Positions 26,006 through 36,250 of a stretch of 64,000 bases of DNA are shown piece after piece (within the stretch, counting starts at the first letter, position 1; each line of letters begins with the position of its first letter). A model generated the notes under the pieces. The model was not told where the DNA came from. It did not search any database and saw nothing but the letters and a program-made list of their open reading frames with translations. The position numbers were made by a program, and so were the translations under genes. The stretch comes from Brachionus rotundiformis (Eukaryota; Rotifera; Eurotatoria; Ploima; Brachionidae): positions 2,752,552 to 2,816,551 of the forward strand of contig JAESIW010000020.1 of NCBI GenBank assembly GCA_016802295.1. Reading direction: 5' to 3'.

Positions 26006-26771
26006 CTTACAAAAAATTCATTAAAATATAATTTAAAATGATCTTAATCAATTTTAAAAAACAATTATTTTAATTAAAATTGGTGATAAAATTAATATTT
26101 TAAGGGATAATTACTTGTTTATTTTTAAGGAGAAAAGTCAAGTATGTCATCAGTTATCAAAAAATAAAGAGTTTGTTTTCCAATTTTTGTATCTTAAATT
26201 CGTATTTATTATTATTTATGCTAATCTGAAAATATCAAAATATTCTTTAAAAAAGAATAATTATTCAGTTTGTGAAAAAGTAAATTTTATTAAGCTTTAC
26301 AAATTTTTATAGTTAGTTTAAATAATATGATAATTAATTCTAATATATAATTGCGGATTTTTTAAAAATAGGTAAAGATTTATAACGGGTATTGGTTTCT
26401 AATTAATAAAAGCTTAATTTTTTTCATAAATTTAGTTGATAAAATTTAAAATTTACTTAATTTAGTGATTCTGATAAAATTTAATTATCTCAATATCAAC
26501 TGATAATCTTTTTTAGTTTAATTACGCATTTTTTCTTTTAATTTTTTAAAATTATATTCATTGACTAATTAATTGTGTTGTTTTGAATTCTGTGATTTCT
26601 GTATATGACCTTTGTGGCATAATTTTTTTAAGTACAAAATAAAAAAATCAAAATGATTATGATGACATTTGAGGAATAGTGAATAAACAGGTTAATAAAT
26701 ATAAACTTTTGTATTGAAAGACATAATTATTTACTTAACCATTTAATTATTATTATACGATAATGTTTTTC

Positions 26772-26785
26772 GTTGCTATGGGATT
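26772..26785 (+). promoter_or_regulatory. RFX X-box-like site upstream of DNAAF2
   Basis: GTTGCTATGGGATT matches 12 of 14 positions of the ciliary X-box consensus RYYNYYATRRNRAC; the first half and the central AT are perfect, and the last two bases differ. It lies 173 bp before the DNAAF2 start. RFX factors control ciliary genes across animals, so the context is apt, but one short degenerate motif in AT-rich DNA is weak evidence alone. Confidence 0.45.
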
Positions 26786-26847
26786 ATTTTACCATTCAAT
26801 GAAAATAATATAAAAATATCTTAGTCCGGCAAAAGAGTTCAATAAAT

Positions 26848-26865
26848 TTCTAGAACATTCTAGAA
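26848..26865 (+). promoter_or_regulatory. Perfect four-unit heat-shock element
   Basis: TTCTAGAACATTCTAGAA is four uninterrupted alternating nTTCn/nGAAn units, the optimal binding site for trimeric HSF1. It is 93 bp upstream of the DNAAF2 ATG and also sits in the shared divergent promoter. DNAAF2 is an HSP90/HSP70 co-chaperone, so heat-shock control is plausible. The sequence is direct observation; function is inferred. Confidence 0.65.
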
Positions 26866-26957
26866 ATATTTTATCAAAAAATATGATTAACAATTTTTTT
26901 TATTATGAAAATTAAAATTTTTCTAAAAAAATTATTTTTAAAATAGAACTACGAAAA

Positions 26958-29384
26958 ATGTCAGCCACTTTGAAAAATAAGTTTGAGGAATTAAATATGA
27001 CTCAAGATGAAATTAATCGATTTACGGAAGCTATGAAAAAAGAAGAATTTCGCAAGCTGTTAATTGAATACGCGGAAGAGATTTCAGATCCTAAAAACAG
27101 GCAAATGTATGAAGAAGAAATTACAAAGCTTGAAGAAGAAAGGGGAATGGATGTAATATTTATCCACCCGGAACCTGGCTATTGCATTAAAACATCTCAA
27201 AATGGAGAGAAAAAATGCTTCATTAATATATGCAAAAATTCAAACATTCAAAAGCCATCATCTAAACGTGATTTTAACAATAATAAAGGTGGTCTCTATT
27301 GGCAAATACCTCATTCATGTTCACCAGTAAGAGAAGATTTAGACAAATCAAGCAAAGAAATGTGTGCAGTTTACGATGTTGTTTTTCATCCAGATGCTTA
27401 CAGAATGGGTGAGACCAGTCAGCGATTCAATGATTTATTAAAGGATTCTGCTATGGATACAATCGAAAAAAATTTTAATGTCAAATTGGATAAAGTCAAT
27501 GCTAAGGTTCTAAAAAGTATAAACTTTAAAGGTAAACCAACCGCTAGTGTTATAAGAAGACCTAAAAATGGATCTGATTTGAATTCCGATCATACCACAG
27601 GCTCCATTGAAAATCCTGTAGAAAAAATCGTTGATCAATTAAAAGTCGAATATTTAAAGAATCAAACCAACAAAACTTCAAAAATAGGAGAAAATAAATT
27701 AATTGAAGAAATAAAGCCGATTGTAGACAAATACACTAAACCAATTTATAAAATTTTATACATTGGTAAAGCAGACATTGAAAATTACACAAACCCAATT
27801 TTAAATAATAACGTAGAAAGTACAAGGCCCAAAGAAATAAAAATTTCTATAGAGCTTCCTTTATGTAAGTCAAGTGCAGATGTTATATTAGATATTTTTG
27901 AGAAACGACTTTATCTTGAATCAAAAAATCCTTTTTATAAGCTTGATTTAAATTTGAGTTATCCGGTAAATGAAAAAGAAGCAACCGCGAAATTCGATAA
28001 ATCAAAGAAAATTTTAAATGTAACTCTTCCAGTAATCCCATTTAGTTTTAAAATTGAGGATAAAATTGATGAAATAGAAGAATTACAGGAAGAAAAAAAT
28101 AACATTCTCCCTTCACCATCTGAACCAACTCCAGAAAAAGAAAACAAAACAGATATAGTCCAAGATGTTAAGCATCTATTACCTTCGGAATATGAAATTA
28201 CTCAATTCATTGACTTTTTACAAATTTGTTTTTATCAAGAAAATTATAATAAAGATTCGATAAAAGTCGAACTAATGGAACCGAATTCAATAATCATATT
28301 TTTTGAATGTATGAGCCAATCCGGAAATTATTTGACATATTATAAAGCTTTTTTTAATTTTTTCAAGAACAATAATTCACTTAATTTTACTGAATTCGAT
28401 CAAGATTTTTTAAATAACTTACAAATTACAACACTCAACAACAGATTTCTGATTAATATTCCATATAATGACGATAATGATACTGAAATAACTTGTTTAA
28501 TTGGTACAGCGTTCATAAACGAATTTAGAGAAAATTTCCAAGATAATTCATCAACAAAAATGTATACTGTAAAAAAAGAGTCGAAAAATATCGAGTCTAC
28601 AGTTTCAACTAATCAAACAAATTCTAAGTGTAAAAAAGATTTTATTGTAAATTTTCAAAATATATGCCCACAAGAAGATTCAGATGATGAAAGTTATAAT
28701 AATTTTCCAACGGATTATGAAGAAGAAAGCAAAGATTATGAATCAAATGATTCTAACAATTTAACTAACCAAAACGATGAATTCGCTAGCTCAAATTCGT
28801 CAATTAATCAATTGAAAAGTATTTTAAAGAAATCTCGGTCGATTTCAGAAGGAGAGGGAAGTGTAAGGAGCAGTTTAGAATCAAACAGTACTGAGGGTAG
28901 TCAAGAATTAGGCTCAATGAAAAAAACTGTTTCATTTAGTAAGCAAGTAGTACGAAATATTTTTAAACCAGGTTCAACAATAACTGGAATGAAAAAACCT
29001 AATAGCTCAAAAAATAGAAAAAAAAATCAAAAAAGAAATAGAACACTTTCGGATCCTTGCCACTCTAGTGATCAAATTCCAACTGATTTAATTGAACAAC
29101 AAACTAGATTTAGACAGAGAGGTTTTTCAGAATCAAGTGATGACGTTACTTGCTCATCTGAAAGTATATCTGAAATCGATAAATTTCCAAAAAATCAGAA
29201 TAAAAAGAAAAACAAAAAAGGCAAGAAGAATAACCAACCTAAAGATGAAGAAAAAAATGATTTTGATTTAGAAAAAATGATTCAATTAAAGGCTAAAGGA
29301 ATGGCGCCGATAGATGAACAATCTGATCATAAAACCGGTTGTGCTTTCAATTTCAGAAATAAAATTGTTGAAGATTTAGATTAA
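26958..29384 (+). CDS. DNAAF2: Dynein axonemal assembly factor 2 (Kintoun, PIH1-domain)
   Basis: Cytoplasmic co-chaperone that helps fold and pre-assemble outer and inner dynein arms before transport into motile cilia. Single exon, 808 residues, close to the ~840 of vertebrates. PIH1 domain at about residues 25-200 with family blocks (FRKLLIEYAEEISDPKNR, YEEEITKLEEERGMDV, IHPEPGYCIKT, FINICKN, WQIPHSCSPVREDLDK, YDVVFHPDAYRM). A CS/alpha-crystallin-like fold is at about 300-355 (IKISIELPLCKSSADVILDIFEKRLYLES). The C-terminal half is Ser/Lys/Glu-rich with little order, typical of the family. ATG at 26958 follows an acceptor-like AAATAG by 11 bases. AATAAA-like motif near 29490. Its presence means the animal builds motile cilia. 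Confidence 0.95.
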   Translation: MSATLKNKFEELNMTQDEINRFTEAMKKEEFRKLLIEYAEEISDPKNRQMYEEEITKLEEERGMDVIFIHPEPGYCIKTSQNGEKKCFINICKNSNIQKPSSKRDFNNNKGGLYWQIPHSCSPVREDLDKSSKEMCAVYDVVFHPDAYRMGETSQRFNDLLKDSAMDTIEKNFNVKLDKVNAKVLKSINFKGKPTASVIRRPKNGSDLNSDHTTGSIENPVEKIVDQLKVEYLKNQTNKTSKIGENKLIEEIKPIVDKYTKPIYKILYIGKADIENYTNPILNNNVESTRPKEIKISIELPLCKSSADVILDIFEKRLYLESKNPFYKLDLNLSYPVNEKEATAKFDKSKKILNVTLPVIPFSFKIEDKIDEIEELQEEKNNILPSPSEPTPEKENKTDIVQDVKHLLPSEYEITQFIDFLQICFYQENYNKDSIKVELMEPNSIIIFFECMSQSGNYLTYYKAFFNFFKNNNSLNFTEFDQDFLNNLQITTLNNRFLINIPYNDDNDTEITCLIGTAFINEFRENFQDNSSTKMYTVKKESKNIESTVSTNQTNSKCKKDFIVNFQNICPQEDSDDESYNNFPTDYEEESKDYESNDSNNLTNQNDEFASSNSSINQLKSILKKSRSISEGEGSVRSSLESNSTEGSQELGSMKKTVSFSKQVVRNIFKPGSTITGMKKPNSSKNRKKNQKRNRTLSDPCHSSDQIPTDLIEQQTRFRQRGFSESSDDVTCSSESISEIDKFPKNQNKKKNKKGKKNNQPKDEEKNDFDLEKMIQLKAKGMAPIDEQSDHKTGCAFNFRNKIVEDLD

Positions 29385-29739
29385 ATCATAAATTTTTAAT
29401 TTTTTTAGTTATGTAGGGTTAAAATATGTTTTTTTTTAAACAAAAAACTAAAAACATTGGTTCATTATTTATTGTATATTAAAACTTAAATTAATAAAAA
29501 TTCAAAATTCATACTCATAATTTTTATGTATCCACCATTTAGTTTGTTTATAAATTCGTTATTTAAGTTATTTTTTAAAAATCCTATATCTGAAAAATAA
29601 TCATATATTAAGCTATTAAGATTTTAATATTGTACAAATAATTCAAATATTAAGTAGAAAATTGATATTTCTTTTATTTGAATTAATAGAATTAAAAAAT
29701 AATATAATTTATTATGGTTTATTGGTAAATTTCAATGCT
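29385..29739. other. Convergent 3' intergenic region
   Basis: Between the stop of DNAAF2 (+) and the stop of COQ6 (-). AT-rich with polyadenylation-like motifs (AATAAA near 29490 on plus); no other structure. Confidence 0.5.
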
Positions 29740-31617
29740 TTATTTCATGGCTTGTTTAATAAAAAAATTTTTTATTGGTATAACTCGATTTGAAAGTGTT
29801 AGTCCGATTGTTCTTGCTGCTACAAGTGGTGTTTTAATAAGAAAATCTGCATATCCATAGTCAGTGTACAATTTATTCAAGGCATCGATTCCGATTATCT
29901 TTGGTAAAGCTTGACTTTGACGACGAGACTCATAATCTTTTAAAAAATGCAAGGAACCAATTTCATTCCCACTCAACAAATTATCTTTTAAGCATTCTTT
30001 CAGACAAATTACATCACCGAATCCTAAATTGACTCCTTGGCCAGCTAAAGGATGAACTTTATGAATTGAATCTCTAAATTGAAAAAATTTTTAGAAGAAA
30101 TAATTTTTTAATATGTTTAAAATTTATTTAACCCAATAAGAGCCACTCTTTTAGATACATAATTGTTTGAATGCATAAATGACAAAGGAAAACAGGCCCT
30201 TAATTCAGATGAAATAGTCTTTGGAGGTAATATTCTAACTGATGTTTCTGGATCTGTCAGATATTGATTACCATTTGGAATTACTGATTATAGATTCAAT
30301 ATATTATTCCATTAAGAACAAATTTTAAAATTATTTACCACTCCTTAGCCAATCTATACCGTTTTGCACTAAATTTTCAATTCCTGATCCCAAGTCATTT
30401 TTAAAATCTTCTAATATCTTCAAAAATTTATTAAAAAATAAAAAATTAAATTAAAAATAATTACAAAAGCTTGATTAACTCTGTGAACAAACTCTTCATC
30501 ACTAAGTTCGAGTAAAGTCTTGGCCATATTTTTTTTTACTGACCAAACCAAAGATGAATATTCATCATTTAACTAATGAAAAACATAAAGACATAATTAG
30601 GCGTATTAAAAATTTCAATTGTACTTGCCGGAAGTAAAGCTATTGGTCCAGTTGATAAAAATCGTTGCCATGCCGTAAAATTTTGAGTTTTCTAGAATAT
30701 TTAAATAGTCAAATATTTTTCTTATTATAAAATATTCAAAATTACACTCGATAATTTCATTGTAGCAACAATTGCTACTTGATCATAATTCCATCCTACA
30801 ACGTTAATATTGGCTTTCTTTCTTATGAACGAATTTCCACCATCAGAACCTTAGTTTAATTTTAAGATTAGAAAATCCAATTTTTAATATTACCAATAAG
30901 TAATTTAGCAGTAATTTTTGAATTGTTTTTTAGTTCAATATCAACTGTTTGGTCGTTTTGTTTAAAATCTTCAACTTTATTTGAGTAAAATACCTTAACG
31001 TTCTTTAAATTAACCAAGTTTTTTGCTAAACTAGACACAACGAGCTCGTTTTCAACTATCCAAGCTAAATTTGATCCATCTTCTTTCTTAAAAGAAATAA
31101 AAGCATCTGAACTTCCATCCCATACCTTGATTGATTAGAATATTTACAAAATAAAAAAATTATTTCTAAATCTACATGCATGTTATGTATTTCACCAAAT
31201 CTATGTTTTTGAATAAAATCCCATGAATTGATGCCTTGATTTGTTGTAATAATACTTTTTATGATTTATATTAATTTATAAAATAAATTCAATACTTTTT
31301 AAAAAATCAATTGTGGTAGAGCTTAGAGCACTAACTCGATTGTGGTGAATTTTGGGACTAAAATAATCTGATTTTTCTGGGTCCGTATCAATCAAAGCAA
31401 TTTTTAGATCTTTAAATAGATTATCTTGACCTAAAACAGCTGTCATTGCGTTACCAACCATGCCACCCCCACATACAACAATATCAAAATATTCATTAGA
31501 TTTATGATTTTCATGGTCAATTTGCAGATTTTTTGATGAATTTGAGAATGCTTTCGAACTTTGAGCTAAAGCTCCAGCAATTTTTCTAGTTAGAAATGTT
31601 GCTCTCAATTTTAACAT
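29740..31617 (-). CDS. COQ6: Ubiquinone biosynthesis flavin monooxygenase COQ6
   Basis: Mitochondrial inner-membrane FAD-dependent hydroxylase that adds the ring C5 oxygen in coenzyme Q synthesis. Nine exons: 31296-31617, 31176-31234, 30894-31125, 30746-30849, 30629-30691, 30465-30572, 30339-30417, 30133-30283, 29740-30073; 483 residues (human 468). Motifs: N-terminal FAD fold FDIVVCGGGMVGNAMTAVL; SINSWDFIQKHRFGEIHNMHVWDG; LLIGSDGGNSFIRKK; VGWNYDQVAIVATM; WQRFLSTGPIALLP; second FAD block ALIGDSIHKVHPLAGQGVNLGFGD. A basic leader (MLKLRATFLTRKIAGAL) fits mitochondrial import. Intron 30573-30628 begins GCAAGT instead of GT, a classical GC-AG intron, required for phase. Start is 145 bp below the POLR3H stop on the same strand. 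Confidence 0.95.
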
Positions 31618-31761
31618 GATAATTAAAAAAAAATTGTAAATTTTTGAGTAAACTTTATTTATAATGCAAAGATTTATATAATACATTATGAAATATATGC
31701 ATGTTTGAGTGTTGAAGTAAGTTAATTTTGCAACATGATCTAAAAATGACTTGTTTACTAT

Positions 31762-32440
31762 TCAGCTTTGCCACCAGCTTATTAAACCAAGACCTGGCTC
31801 ATTAATTGATCCAATAATTGTGTATGGGCATTTTATTTCGTCTTTATTATGAACAACACTGGTTATACTCAATGCATTTGCATCATTTTTTTTAGGTGGA
31901 CCCGTTGGAGTAGTGTCCAAAAATATTTCATTAACCACTCTAAATCTTATTTCCTCCCCGATATCTATATATAAATCATGAACTGAGTCACCAGTATCAT
32001 ATTGCCAAATAAATAATTGTTCTTTTTCATCAAATCTACACGGTTTTTGCAAGTTACTATACGGTACAAATATATCATCAAAAAAAGAAAGACTAATATA
32101 AATCCCCTCTTTGCTTGAGCTTTTTACTTTTCCTTTATTTTTTGAATTAATTTTAGAAATTTCAAAATTTGAATAACTAACCCACTAAAATTTCATCGAT
32201 AAAAGGCCTAAAAATTACATATCTAAACGAAACTTTGGTGTGAGATGACCCATCTCCGGGCAAAACAGAGCTATCGCCTATTTCCTTAATATCAAACAAA
32301 GCAACACAAAGGCCTAATTGATAGATTATTTTGTTTGCAAATTTTTTATTTAGTTCATCTTCAATTACGTTCAATAAGTCTTGATCAAAATACCATGGTT
32401 TAACATGAACTACATCTTTCATCTCAGCTAAAATATACAT
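31762..32440 (-). CDS. POLR3H: RNA polymerase III subunit RPC8 (RPB7-like)
   Basis: Stalk subunit of RNA polymerase III (partner of RPC9/CRCP), acting in initiation on tRNA and 5S genes. Two exons, 32182-32440 and 31762-32132, 49-bp intron; 209 residues (human 204). Matches throughout: MYILAEMKDVVHVKPW, NKKFANKIIYQLGLCVALFDI, PGDGSSHTKVSFRYVIFRPFIDEILVG, EGIYISLSFFDDIFVP, HDLYIDIGEEIRFRVV, and the conserved end YTIIGSINEPGLGLISWW. An acceptor-like TTTTTAG lies 6 bases before the ATG. Part of the tight minus-strand gene run. Confidence 0.96.
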
Positions 32441-32631
32441 TCTGTTCTAAAAATATATATAATAGAAAAAAAGTGTTAAATTACTTTTAATTTTCAATGA
32501 CAGCATTTTCAAAATGCTGCTAAATCTGGAAAATTTATATTTAATGTATTTTTAATTAAAACTATTTATTTAAATATTAAATTTTAAAAATAATTTAATT
32601 TTATAAATAAAAGAAAATCTAAATTTAAATA

Positions 32632-33021
32632 CTATTTCAAAGCTCTCTTGACCAAGTAAACTTGTTTATTTGCAATTGTCATCATAAATACATACTGATT
32701 AGGTACAACAACTGTTAAATTTAAATAAGTTAATCTGTATTTTATTGCTTAAATTTAATTATTACTCGAAATTCTTTTGAAAAAATCATTAGTGTCAGGA
32801 TTTACTGGCACTTTAACAGCTGTGTATGCAATTCTTAAGACCAAATTGGCAATTTGTTCGTTATTTTCTAAGTCACCCCAGCTCTAATTATTAGTAATAA
32901 AACCTTTCAATCTAAATTATATACTCATAAATAAAATTACAGAGGTTATTTGGTTGTCTGTAAGTACTAAATATCCAAGGGCGTTTGGTATTTGTTCTAA
33001 ATTAGGTGTTTTGTCACTCAT
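32632..33021 (-). CDS. LAMTOR4: Ragulator subunit LAMTOR4
   Basis: Small roadblock-fold subunit of the lysosomal Ragulator complex that anchors and activates Rag GTPases for mTORC1. Three tiny exons, 32941-33021, 32766-32883, 32632-32711, introns 57 and 54 bp; 92 residues (human 99). Family signatures: LEQIPNALGYLVLTDNQI, SSWGDLENNEQIANLVLRI, FFKRISIVVVPNQYVFMMTIANKQVYLVKR. Found by translating around splice signals, because no exon is long enough to show as an open frame. The ATG is directly preceded by an AAAAG acceptor-like sequence. 179 bp below the PHB2 stop and 191 bp above the POLR3H start. Confidence 0.92.
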
Positions 33022-33200
33022 CTTTTAAATTTTTTAATATATTCATTATTAAACAATAGGTTGCTATTTTATCAGCAACAATAATTTTTACAATTTATTT
33101 AAATATCAATAAACGAAAAAATATTTTAAAATTAGAATATAAAATAGATATATAAGTTATTAAATTTTTATTCATTTCAAATTTTTTTATTTTCATATTT

Positions 33201-34203
33201 TTATTTCTTCTTTTTCAAATCTTCACTAGCTTGGTCATATTTCGGATCAGTTAAATTAAGCATCAACGATTGGGTATTCAAAAATGCTCGATTATTACTT
33301 GAAGCGACCTTTAAAATAAATTAGTAAATAAAAAAAAAAAATTAATATCAAAAATAATTACAGTTTCAGCAATTCGTTGAGATGCTTTAAGTTTTCTTAA
33401 CTTTAAATAACCGGGGTTGCTAGCAATTGCTGAACCGATCATCTTAGCTGCTTCAGCTTCTCCTTCAGCCTGAAGAATTTTTTGTTGTCTTTCTTGTTTG
33501 GCACGTTCAACTAAAAAGACAGCTCTTTGGGCTTCTTGTTGTGCAACTTGTTTTGATTCTACCGCAGCTGAGTATTGAGGACTAAAACTCAATTCTGTTA
33601 TAGAAACGTCATCAAGAATTATGTCAAAATCCTTAGCTCTCTGAATCAACTCATTGCGAATTAAAAGTGAAACTTGTTGACGCTGAGTAATCAATTGACT
33701 TGCATTAAATTTAGCAACTACACTCTTTAATACTTCATTGCAGATTGAAGGTAAGACTCTTTCGTCAAAATCTAGACCTAATTGTTGATATAATTGCGGC
33801 AATCTTGATTGTTCTGGTCTAGACAAGACTCTGAGAGCTATATTTACCATCTGCAAATCTTTGCTACCTGTTGGTGATCTTATTAGTCTAGGTTTAGCTC
33901 TAATATCATAAATAATTGGATATTGAAACCATGGTATTCGAAAATGAAGTCCTTCGGAATAAATTGTATTTGGTTCAACGCCACCTATTCTGTTAAAAAT
34001 AATTGCTCTATGGCCACCCTCGACTAAAAAAGACTTCTTAATTAAAAATTTTAACTAAAGCTTAATATTTACTAACCTGTGAAAACAGATTGTGCACCTG
34101 TATAAACAAGAGCACCAGCAGCAACAAGAAGACTGGTTCCAGCACCTAGACCTTTGGAGCCTTTTGAAAGGCGAGAGATGAATTCGTTTATTTTTTGAGC
34201 CAT
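33201..34203 (-). CDS. PHB2: Prohibitin-2
   Basis: Inner mitochondrial membrane SPFH-domain scaffold that forms ring complexes with PHB1 and regulates m-AAA protease, cristae and mitophagy. Three exons, 34077-34203, 33362-34023, 33201-33308; 298 residues (human 299). N-terminal membrane anchor (LGAGTSLLVAAGALVYTGAQSVF), then the PHB core: VEGGHRAIIFNRIGGV, IPWFQYPIIYDIRAKPR, SKDLQMVNIALRVLSRP, VLPSICNEVLKSVVAKFNAS, LDDVSITELSFSPQYSAAVESKQVAQQEAQRA. Ends NLTDPKYDQASED follow. The upstream sequence TTTTATTACAG, 17 bases before the ATG, looks like a 3' splice site. First gene of the four-gene run. Confidence 0.96.
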
Positions 34204-34552
34204 TATTTTATTTATTGATCTGTAATAAAATATAGAATCTTTAATATAATATATGTAATGGAAAAATTTGTTTTTAACTGACTAAAGCATGTAATATTTC
34301 ATAAATTTTTATTTTTCAGATTCATACGTCTATATGTTAAATAAAATTTTCTAATTTGAAATAATATGGTTGCAATATTTTCATTATTGTGTTATTTTTG
34401 CGATTTTCAAATTCTTTTTTTAAAAAATTTAAATTAATACAAAATATATTTGTCTTTGAATTTTTAAATTTTTATCTTAATTTTTTTACTTTGATAAAAA
34501 AAACTGAGTAAATTATTTTATACGTTTAAAAGAGGAAAAACTACCTTAATTA
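34204..34552. other. Divergent promoter region between PHB2 and a hypothetical gene
   Basis: Should contain the PHB2 promoter on the minus strand. AT-rich; no recognisable element other than the acceptor-like TTACAG near 34220 (minus strand). Confidence 0.4.
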
Positions 34553-35459
34553 ATGAAAAAGTACGTACTTGATTTATATATAAGGCTATTAATTCAAAAA
34601 AAAATTATTTCGCTTTTTCAGGAAATTTTATATTGTTTAAAAAAACAAGGACTGCGATGAAAAGCTTTCTTAATTATTTGAATGACTAAAAAATTTTAAA
34701 ATAAATCAATAAGTAGAATTTTATACTTTGATATTTTTGATTGGCCGTTGTTTGATAATGATTTCGTTAAAAATTCTTAAGAATTCTTAAAGAAATTTAC
34801 TTGAACCAGATATTAAAAATTTTATCGGCTTTTTCAAATATTTGGTCTCTTGAAAACTTAGACGACCTAAATGATTTTAATATAAAAAGATTCAAATGCA
34901 TCTTAATTTCCATTAATTTAAATTTTCAAAAATTTAGAATACTTTTTTCGATGATTCAAAATTTGTGTGAAAAAGGTCCGAAAATTTTAGAATTTTCTGA
35001 ATGTTCTAATGATACAGGAATTGGAAGTTTATCATGCATTGAATCTTTTGTATTGAACGATTCAGATCATTGTAAAACAGATAAGCAAAATAATAAGGAT
35101 TCAACAAAAATAAGTATTTTATGTTTATTAATTATTTAATTGAAAATATAAGTATATAGGTTTTAAAAAAAGATTTTGAGAGAAACGATGATTATATTTC
35201 TATGAAGGAGTATGATGAAGCCAGGAAAATTAAAGAAAATATTAATAAAGAGCTACAATTTAAAATAAATCAAATTACAAATCAAATGAAGAATTTAAAA
35301 CCAGGAATAAGGTTAGTTTGTTTATTTTTATTATCTTTTAATTTTTATTATCGTTTTTATTAAATGTCTAGCTCTTATTTTTCATACAATCAAAATACTT
35401 ATATAGTTAAACAAAGAGTTGTATCTATAGTTACCACATATATTAGAATAAGAAAATAA
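34553..35459 (+). CDS. Hypothetical small protein with UVR-like/coiled-coil segment
   Basis: Not recognised. Tentative model: exon 1 34553-34560 (ATG plus five bases, strong GTACGT donor), exon 2 34782-35113, exon 3 35173-35311, exon 4 35372-35459; phases close and give 188 residues. Exon 2 has coding character but is unfamiliar (WSLENLDDLNDFNIKRF, FSECSNDTGIGSLSCIES). Exon 3 reads ISMKEYDEARKIKENINKEL, similar in pattern to UVR-type helical hairpins (E..YE.A..LK..I) found in several ciliary/centrosomal proteins, but that is only a pattern match. The 8-base first exon and last exon are the weakest parts; exons 2-3 are the most believable. AATAAA overlaps the proposed stop region at 35455. Confidence 0.42.
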
Positions 35460-36250
35460 AGATTTACATTAATAAACATTAAAAAATAAATAAACGCAAT
35501 TTGTTACCAAAAAATTTTTAATCATTTCATGAAAATAAACAATCATCATAATGCTTGAAATATTTAGATTTAATATTTTTAGAGAGTTAATAGATTTTTT
35601 TAAATGTTATATAAAATATGATTTTTTTTGAGATTCAATTAGTTTTTATTATTTTTATTTATTAACAATTTAACAAATAGAAAATTAAAAGATTATTTTC
35701 TTCTGTACATTTTATGGTTTTTAATTAAATATATCAGGTTAAGTTTTACCGTGAATTACCCAAGAGAATCGCACCTGAATTTTAGGTAAAGAAAAACACG
35801 CAAAATATTATCCAGATTTACTAGTCAACAAAAACGCTTTAATATATATAAACTATGAATTTAGGATTTATAATTCAAATATTTCCATAAATTTTTTTTT
35901 TTTTAAATATAAACTATCATAATTTAAAATATTTTAAACAGAAAACTTTTATAGCTAACTTTCCAATGTCTAAATGATCTTTGAAGATATTTTAATTATT
36001 ATTAAAGAGTTTCAATCAGCTACTATTCAATTAATCAAAATAAAATTCAAATAAAATTATTATGATTTGTTATTTGTTATTCTCCTTAATTCCTAACATT
36101 CAAAAGTGAATATATTTTCAGTTAACAATATCTATATTAGTGTAAAACTAGATGAATTATTATTTTGAAAAATAATCTAGATAGAAAATTAACTCATAAA
36201 TGTGTACTTGAGTGATATTTTTTCATTTCGATACTTCAAAATCAGCTGCG
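35460..36250. other. Intergenic
   Basis: AT-rich spacer between two plus-strand hypothetical genes; no feature recognised. Confidence 0.4.

Larger units (their letters stand above)
26006..26957. other. Head-to-head promoter region of ZnT6-like gene and DNAAF2
   Basis: Divergent spacer. Holds the unlocated first exon of the minus-strand transporter gene and the DNAAF2 promoter with two sequence-specific sites described separately (X-box-like at 26772, heat-shock element at 26848). Short open frames here (for example 26115-26312) show no coding character. Confidence 0.55.

Noticed and set aside
26115..26312. 65-codon open frame in the ZnT6/DNAAF2 spacer
   Set aside because: Lys/Phe/Tyr-rich as expected of AT-rich random frames; no homology pattern.
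26574..26620. Possible first exon of ZnT6-like gene (ATG at 26620, minus, MPQRSYTEI)
   Set aside because: Weak resemblance to the family N-terminus and no good donor; left out of the gene model.
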